Origin: Alphaproteobacteria bacterium
GTDB lineage: Bacteria > Pseudomonadota > Alphaproteobacteria > Rhizobiales > Aestuariivirgaceae
NCBI GenBank assembly: GCA_024639035.1
Contig: JAHEJE010000075.1
Coordinates: 1 to 10,325 of the forward strand
Direction: 5' to 3'
Length of the DNA: 10,325 bases
The notes beneath the pieces were generated by a model. That model was not told where the DNA came from. It worked only from the letters and a program-made list of their open reading frames with translations, and did no database searches. Both the position numbers and the translations under genes were made by a program. Of the stretch, positions 6,591 through 10,325 are shown piece after piece; position 1 is the stretch's first letter; every line of letters starts with the position of its first letter.

Positions 6591-7484
6591 TTACGTTGAT
6601 TTGCGGTAGCGCGCGCTCAGCTTGTCATACTGGGCGCTGGAGCGGCGCAACGTGGTGATGTCGACGTTGTAGAAGTGCGCCTTGATCAGGTTGTTGAACC
6701 GCCAGATCCGCATTTTCGCCGTCGGGTGGCGTCCCTTGAAGAAGTTGGCGAACTCAGACGGCTCGGTGGCACCCTGCGACAGAGCGCGCACCGCGCGCGG
6801 CGCCACGTAAGGGTCATAGCCGGCACCGACGATATATTTCAGGCCGTAGACGTCCGCCTCGTCTTCCTGTTCGCGGGTGTACTTGTTGAGGCCGGTGGTG
6901 ACCAGGAAATCAAAACCCGATCCGATCCAGGTCAGACCGAGCTGCTTGTCGAGCACCTCATCGCTGAAGGTCGCCGCCCGTTCGGCCAATCCCCGGCCAT
7001 GGGCACCCTTGACCACATGTGCCAACTCGTTGTGGGCCATCTCGTGCGCCAGAACCATGGCGATCTGGCCTTCGCTCTCCAGCACACCGATCAAGCCGGT
7101 TGTCACGAACAGGTGCCCGCCGCCGGAAGTAAAGGCGTTCGGCTTTTCATCCTCGAGCAGATGCACCTTGTACGGGAAGGCGGCATTTTCCACCTGTGCC
7201 GCCAGTGCCGACACGACCAGATTGAGCCGCCGTTGCATGGCGCGGTCGCGGCTCTTCCTGGCGCCTTCAAGGATGATGGCGGCATAGCGGTCGCCCATGC
7301 GTTTGCGGAATGCAACTGAAGTGTCGGGACCGTTCAGCAGCGAAGGCGCGTTTCCGGCCTTCGGCACCGACAAGGCCGCGGCGGTGGCATTGACCCGGGC
7401 ATCGTTGCGCGAGGCCATACAGCCGCTGGCCAGCAGCAGCACTGCAGCCAAGGCTCCCCACTTGATCCCATCGCCGACGATCAA
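6591..7484 (-). CDS. M48 family zinc metallopeptidase, lipoprotein
   Basis: A 297-residue envelope protease of the M48 (Ste24/BepA/LoiP-like) group. Residues 1-22 form a lipoprotein signal with lipobox LASGC, so C22 should be lipidated; the next residues (MASR) do not include the Asp+2 inner-membrane retention signal, which suggests outer-membrane attachment. The zinc site is HEMAH (147-151) plus the downstream ExxAD motif E207-D211 in TREQEDEADVYG. The surrounding PNAFTSGGGHLFVTTGLI is the usual strand before the active helix. Such enzymes clear misfolded envelope proteins; the substrate here is unknown. No TPR tail is present, unlike BepA. The start is a TTG at 7484 with GGGAG 9 nt upstream: the frame is closed by a stop at 7517-7515 and has no ATG before the signal peptide. 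An ATG in another frame (7492) reaches a stop after three codons that overlaps this TTG. Confidence 0.9.
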   Translation of the reverse strand: MIVGDGIKWGALAAVLLLASGCMASRNDARVNATAAALSVPKAGNAPSLLNGPDTSVAFRKRMGDRYAAIILEGARKSRDRAMQRRLNLVVSALAAQVENAAFPYKVHLLEDEKPNAFTSGGGHLFVTTGLIGVLESEGQIAMVLAHEMAHNELAHVVKGAHGRGLAERAATFSDEVLDKQLGLTWIGSGFDFLVTTGLNKYTREQEDEADVYGLKYIVGAGYDPYVAPRAVRALSQGATEPSEFANFFKGRHPTAKMRIWRFNNLIKAHFYNVDITTLRRSSAQYDKLSARYRKST

Positions 7485-7539
7485 ATCGTCATTCTCCCGC
7501 GCCCCACGGTCTGGTCATGATGCAGCTCAATTGGGCCAT

Positions 7540-7568
7540 AAGTTAGACAGTATCCGCCACTGCGGCAA
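7540..7568 (-). promoter_or_regulatory. Candidate sigma-70 promoter for the M48 peptidase
   Basis: On the minus strand TTGCCG (7568-7563) and TAACTT (7545-7540) are separated by 17 nt. The leader to the TTG start would be about 50 nt. The spacer carries GATACTGT (7554-7547), an octamer repeated in the opposite-facing promoter region at 7677-7684. Confidence 0.42.
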
Positions 7569-7676
7569 CATTTGTCCGCATCCCTCCACAATTACTCGAT
7601 ACTAACGTCCCGGTGGCGGTCACGGTATCGGAATTTTGATGCCCAATTTACTCGGTAAAACGCACACGAGCACAGC

Positions 7677-7689
7677 GATACTGTATACT
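7677..7689 (+). promoter_or_regulatory. -10-like element for the TPR protein gene
   Basis: GATACTGTATACT contains TATACT (7684-7689), close to a -10 consensus, 35 nt before the ATG. No good -35 is present at 16-18 nt upstream, so an activator or another sigma factor may be needed. The octamer GATACTGT is shared with the M48 promoter. Confidence 0.33.
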
Positions 7690-7724
7690 CACAGTCAAAC
7701 ACCGGAAGCCCCGGAGGGAGATCA

Positions 7725-8276
7725 ATGGCCTTTCATAAACTGATTCTCGCGACGACCGTCGCATGTGCCCTCAGTGTTGCTCCGGCAAGTCTGCTGGCGC
7801 TGGGCAGCGGCGACGATGCCGGCAGCGGCACCAGCGAAAAGCCGACCTGCAAGCGCGGCTACATCTATTCCGACAAGAAGAAGCGCTGCGTCCGCAAGAC
7901 ATCCCGCCACCTGGACCGCTCGGACCTCCTGCATCACGCCTGGGCCACGGCATATGCCGGCGATTTCCGCCAGGCCCGAGCTTTATTCGAAAGCCTCGCC
8001 GACCGGCCCGATGCCGAAGTCTACAACGGCCTGGGCTACGCCAACCGCAAACTCGGCGCCATTGCCGTCGGTATCGGCTATTACCACAAAGCCCTGGCTC
8101 TGGAGCCGGACTACGTGCTGGCCCGCAGCTATCTCGGCGAGGCTTACGCCAACGCCGGCAAGACCGCGCTGGCCCGCACCCAACTGGCGGAAATCGGCCG
8201 GCGTTGCGGCAAGCAGTGCAAGGAGTATGTCTATCTGCTCAGGGCCATCGAAGTCGGTGTTCCCAACGACTGGTAG
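7725..8276 (+). CDS. Secreted cysteine-motif and TPR protein
   Basis: A 183-residue exported protein, probably periplasmic. Residues 1-25 are a Sec signal peptide (AFHK, hydrophobic core, likely cut near LLA|LG). An acidic Gly/Ser linker leads to a basic two-cysteine motif, CKRGYIYSDKKKRCVRK (C42 and C55), of a type seen repeatedly in alphaproteobacterial secreted proteins; the role is unknown. Residues about 97-130 (AEVYNGLGYANRKLG...YYHKALALEPDY) form a clear tetratricopeptide repeat, and 131-161 a second, weaker one; a helix at 66-93 (HHAWATAYAGDFRQARALFESL) is probably another. A second cysteine pair (C161, C165) follows. TPRs suggest a protein-protein scaffold. A strong GGAGGGAG Shine-Dalgarno precedes the ATG. 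The stop is 16 nt from the convergent thioredoxin-like gene. Confidence 0.85.
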   Translation: MAFHKLILATTVACALSVAPASLLALGSGDDAGSGTSEKPTCKRGYIYSDKKKRCVRKTSRHLDRSDLLHHAWATAYAGDFRQARALFESLADRPDAEVYNGLGYANRKLGAIAVGIGYYHKALALEPDYVLARSYLGEAYANAGKTALARTQLAEIGRRCGKQCKEYVYLLRAIEVGVPNDW

Positions 8277-8292
8277 CGCCTGATTGCCAGGC

Positions 8293-8823
8293 TCACTTCG
8301 CCGATGCCGATGCAAGCGCAGTTTCTATGTCCGCCACCGTCGCATGGGTCTTGGCCGCGCCGCGGGCATGAACGAACCGCCACACCTCGCGGCCCGATGC
8401 ATCGAACACGATCAGGCTCGGGATCCGCTCGATGTCACCGAACAGCGCCCGCATCGCCGGCGTGCCCCTGACCAGTGGAAACCCGGGCTGGGTGTCGGCG
8501 ATGAACCTGGCCATCCGCGCCGGGTTCTCCTTGCCGCCCCAGTTTTCAAAGACATTCACCGCGACAACTGCCGGTGCCCGCGCGGCGCGGCGTGCGATCA
8601 GCGTGTTCAGATGAGAAAACTCGGCACGGCACGGCGGGCACCACGAGGCAAAAAAGGTAACGACCGTCACGCGCCCGCGGACCGAAACCCGGTCCCTGGC
8701 CGATACCGGGAGCACCTCGGCCGCTTCAATCCGATCCCGCCAGTCTTTCTCCTGCAACGCCTCGGCGTTTGACAGGTGCGTGACGGTGATGAAAAGCGTT
8801 AACAGACAGATCATTCGCACCAT
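8293..8823 (-). CDS. Secreted thioredoxin-like (TlpA-type) protein
   Basis: A 176-residue thiol-disulfide protein. Residues 1-20 are a signal peptide (MVRM, hydrophobic core, cut expected after SNA), so it acts in the periplasm or is membrane-tethered there. The thioredoxin fold follows: strand VTVVTFFAS, active site WCPPC (61-65), VVAVNVFENWG, and the cis-proline loop at RIPSLIVFD (P135) with GREVWRF after it. A CPPC centre is typical of TlpA/ResA/CcmG relatives that reduce specific disulfides, for example in cytochrome c maturation; no such genes are nearby, so the partner is unknown. The ATG at 8823 is chosen because it gives a signal peptide with a basic residue; no clear Shine-Dalgarno is seen. 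An ATG at 8814 would drop the charged end and a GTG at 8856 overlaps the divergent gene. Confidence 0.87.
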   Translation of the reverse strand: MVRMICLLTLFITVTHLSNAEALQEKDWRDRIEAAEVLPVSARDRVSVRGRVTVVTFFASWCPPCRAEFSHLNTLIARRAARAPAVVAVNVFENWGGKENPARMARFIADTQPGFPLVRGTPAMRALFGDIERIPSLIVFDASGREVWRFVHARGAAKTHATVADIETALASASAK

Positions 8824-8832
8824 GTAGTGTGT

Positions 8833-9564
8833 ATGGCGATGAACCCGCCGCTGCACAAATCAAAATCCGGTCAACACCGCACCACGCCAGACCCACCGCC
8901 TGCCGCTGCCGGCCTCGGGGCGCCAACACGATGGCTGCGTTACCGGCTCTGGCTGTCCATTGCCTATGCCGCCGTCTGGGCCCTGTCGGCGATCAACCCG
9001 AAGCACCCGGCCGACTGGCTGCTGGAAAACGTCCTGACCATCGTTTTCGCGGCGATCTTTCTCGCCACCTGGCGGCGCTTCTGCTTTTCGCCCCTGACCC
9101 ACGTCCTGATCTTTCTGTTCCTGACGCTTCACGCCATCGGTTCCCACTACACCTACGCCGAAGTGCCCTACGATCAATGGTCGGTGGCGCTGACCGGCAC
9201 CTCGATCGACGAACTGTTCGGCTTTCAGCGCAATCATTTCGACCGGCTGGTGCATTTCTGTTACGGCCTGCTGCTCGTCTATCCGGCCCGCGAGGCCCTG
9301 GTGCGCTGGGCGGGATTGCGCGGATTTTGGGGCTATTTCATTCCCCTCGATCTCACCATGTCGACGTCGATGCTCTACGAACTCATCGAGTGGGCCGCCG
9401 CAGAAACCTTCGGCGGCGAGTTGGGGCAAGCCTATCTCGGCACCCAGGGCGATGTCTGGGATGCCCACAAGGACATGGCACTGGCCAGCCTTGGCGCCCT
9501 GATCGCAACCCTGATTGCCCGCGCCCTGCGCGACTGGATCAAGGCGGACTGGGCCAAGCAGTAG
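8833..9564 (+). CDS. DUF2238 (YjdF-like) polytopic membrane protein
   Basis: A 243-residue inner-membrane protein of the DUF2238 family, to which E. coli YjdF belongs; the function is not established. After a proline-rich polar tail of about 35 residues come hydrophobic helices at about 38-55, 63-80, 89-105, 140-153, 166-180 and 215-230. Family-type conserved stretches are HAIGSHYTYAEVPY (100-113), NHFDRLVHF (134-142), YELIEWAAAE (182-191) and GTQGDVWDAHKDM (203-215); the buried His, Asp and Glu residues hint at metal or proton handling but this is not shown. The start is uncertain: GTG 8827, ATG 8833 and ATG 8839 are in frame and none has a clear ribosome binding site. Its start is about 10 nt from that of the divergent thioredoxin-like gene, so promoter elements must lie inside the neighbouring coding sequence or a true start lies further in. 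Confidence 0.85.
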   Translation: MAMNPPLHKSKSGQHRTTPDPPPAAAGLGAPTRWLRYRLWLSIAYAAVWALSAINPKHPADWLLENVLTIVFAAIFLATWRRFCFSPLTHVLIFLFLTLHAIGSHYTYAEVPYDQWSVALTGTSIDELFGFQRNHFDRLVHFCYGLLLVYPAREALVRWAGLRGFWGYFIPLDLTMSTSMLYELIEWAAAETFGGELGQAYLGTQGDVWDAHKDMALASLGALIATLIARALRDWIKADWAKQ

Positions 9565-9663
9565 ATTGGAATCCGGCTTGTTGATTTATGATGTATAGTG
9601 CTGCGCAGAAAGTAATTGAGAAAAATTAACCTGCAACTATGAATTGAATTACTCTCAAACATG

Positions 9664-9693
9664 TTTACACGGACCCTGAGTTCACCCTACGTT
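9664..9693 (+). promoter_or_regulatory. Candidate promoter before the repeat protein, in AT-rich leader
   Basis: The 181-nt stretch 9565-9745 has no gene and is clearly richer in A/T than its surroundings. TTTACA (9664-9669) and TACGTT (9688-9693) are 18 nt apart and form one possible promoter; TATAGT (9594-9599) is another -10-like site without a matching -35. AGTAATT (9611-9617) and AATTACT (9647-9653) form a spaced inverted repeat that could be an operator. All by eye. Confidence 0.25.
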
Positions 9694-9745
9694 ACTAAAA
9701 ACGAAAGTAAAAAAATCGCACCAGACCTAACGGGAGGCACCTGGC

Positions 9746-10325
9746 ATGGCGAAGAATGGGACGGGGCAACTAAAGAACGGCACGTACACCGCCTTGGGGT
9801 TCGAAGGCACTGCCTGCGGCGACCTCGGCGTCTTGGGATCGGGCCGCGGCGGCAATGATTTCATCAGTGCGGGCGGTTTCGACAATACCCAATTGATCGG
9901 CGATTCCCACTACATGAGCGGCACCGCATCCGGCGGCAACGATATTGTCGATTCCGGGACAACCTCAGGCGCCCACCTCTACGGCGATGCCTTCAGCATG
10001 ACCAGCGGCTCGCCCGGCGACACCGACAATACGCTTTTCGGCGACGCCGATTCTATCGATGGTAGCGTGAAGGGCGGCAACGACGTCCTGACCTCCACCG
10101 GCGGCAGCGGCAATACTCTCTACGGCGACGCCGGTATCATGAATGGCAACGTCAAGGGCGGCAACGACGTCCTGACCTCCACCGGCGGCAGCGGCAATAC
10201 CCTCTACGGCGACGCCGGAATCATGGATGGCAACGTCAAGGGCGGCAATGACACGCTTTCTGTGACCGAGGGCAGCGGCCACAAACTGTACGGCGACGCC
10301 GAAACCATGACCGGTACTGCATCCG
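9746..10325 (+). CDS. Repetitive RTX-like protein, N-terminal part (runs off the window)
   Basis: An open frame of 193 codons without a stop at the window edge. The ATG at 9746 has a strong Shine-Dalgarno, GGGAGG, 8 nt upstream. There is no signal peptide (MAKNGTGQLKNGTYTALGF), as expected for proteins exported by type I secretion through a C-terminal signal; that part is outside the window. From residue 34 the chain is a run of 28-residue units, each with GGND-x-[LIV] near its start and [NTH]xL[YFI]GD[AS] in its second half. Both half-motifs recall haemolysin-type calcium-binding (RTX) sequences, where GGxGNDxL and LYGD occur, but here they are spaced in a longer unit. Gly, Asp, Asn, Ser and Thr dominate and only one Cys is present. 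A calcium-bound, secreted or surface role is plausible by analogy only. No secretion genes are in view. Confidence 0.8.
   Translation, partial: MAKNGTGQLKNGTYTALGFEGTACGDLGVLGSGRGGNDFISAGGFDNTQLIGDSHYMSGTASGGNDIVDSGTTSGAHLYGDAFSMTSGSPGDTDNTLFGDADSIDGSVKGGNDVLTSTGGSGNTLYGDAGIMNGNVKGGNDVLTSTGGSGNTLYGDAGIMDGNVKGGNDTLSVTEGSGHKLYGDAETMTGTAS
9845..10325 (+). repeat. In-frame tandem array of 84-bp (28-codon) units
   Basis: Unit borders by the codon before GGND: 9845-9928, 9929-10012, 10013-10069 (short, 57 nt), 10070-10153, 10154-10237, 10238-10321, and the first 4 nt of another. The units at 10070 and 10154 differ at only 3 of 84 bases, changing one residue (Asn to Asp); the flanking units are much more diverged. 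The short unit keeps both ends (PGDTD and NTLFGDA...) but lacks nine residues in the middle. This points to recent local duplication inside an older array. Confidence 0.88.

Noticed and set aside
7630..7656. EcfG-type promoter (GGAAT...CGGT) before the TPR gene
   Set aside because: The -35 lacks the final C of GGAAC, the spacing is 18 nt and the -10 GTT is not matched.
9965..10282. Minus-strand repetitive open frame of 105 codons
   Set aside because: It mirrors the 84-bp repeats; the plus frame has a strong ribosome binding site and family-like motifs.
10070..10321. CRISPR-like direct repeats
   Set aside because: The copies are contiguous 84-bp units without unique spacers and they stay in one reading frame, so they are coding repeats.

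Overview
The window looks like chromosomal DNA of a GC-rich alphaproteobacterium, probably Hyphomicrobiales or a near relative. This rests on protein families (a DUF992 secreted protein, a class Ib aspartate aminotransferase, a PleC/DivJ-like histidine kinase, a DUF2238 membrane protein), on the many high-GC shadow frames, and on a perfect CtrA-type box (TTAA-N7-TTAA). No rRNA, tRNA, insertion sequence, CRISPR array or phage gene was seen.

Left part (1-2655), minus strand: a truncated regulator joining an excisionase/MerR-like helix-turn-helix to a periplasmic-binding-protein-like ligand domain; a DUF992 secreted protein; and a complete PLP-dependent aspartate aminotransferase. A 10-bp inverted repeat lies just before the regulator. 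A perfect 17-nt palindrome lies upstream of the DUF992 gene.

Middle (2656-6578), plus strand: an FAD-dependent aromatic-ring monooxygenase divergent from the aminotransferase; a 681-residue membrane histidine kinase (periplasmic sensor, HAMP, PAS, HisKA, HATPase) with no response regulator beside it; then a CtrA-like box followed by a 119-residue two-helix membrane protein of unknown function. The DivJ/PleC-like kinase and the CtrA-like box together hint at a tie to the cell-cycle phosphorelay.

Right part (6591-9564): a lipoprotein M48 metallopeptidase (minus), a secreted cysteine-motif/TPR protein (plus), a secreted thioredoxin-like protein (minus) and a DUF2238 (YjdF-like) polytopic membrane protein (plus). 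The first pair is divergent over a 240-nt region; the second pair is divergent with start codons only about 10 nt apart. The convergent pairs leave gaps of only 12 and 16 nt.

Right edge (9565-10325): an AT-richer 181-nt leader region, then the start of a repetitive protein cut off by the window. It has 28-residue GGND...LYGDA units encoded by 84-bp tandem repeats, two of them differing at only 3 bases. It resembles the RTX/haemolysin-type repeat world but not the classical nonapeptide, and is the most unusual item here.
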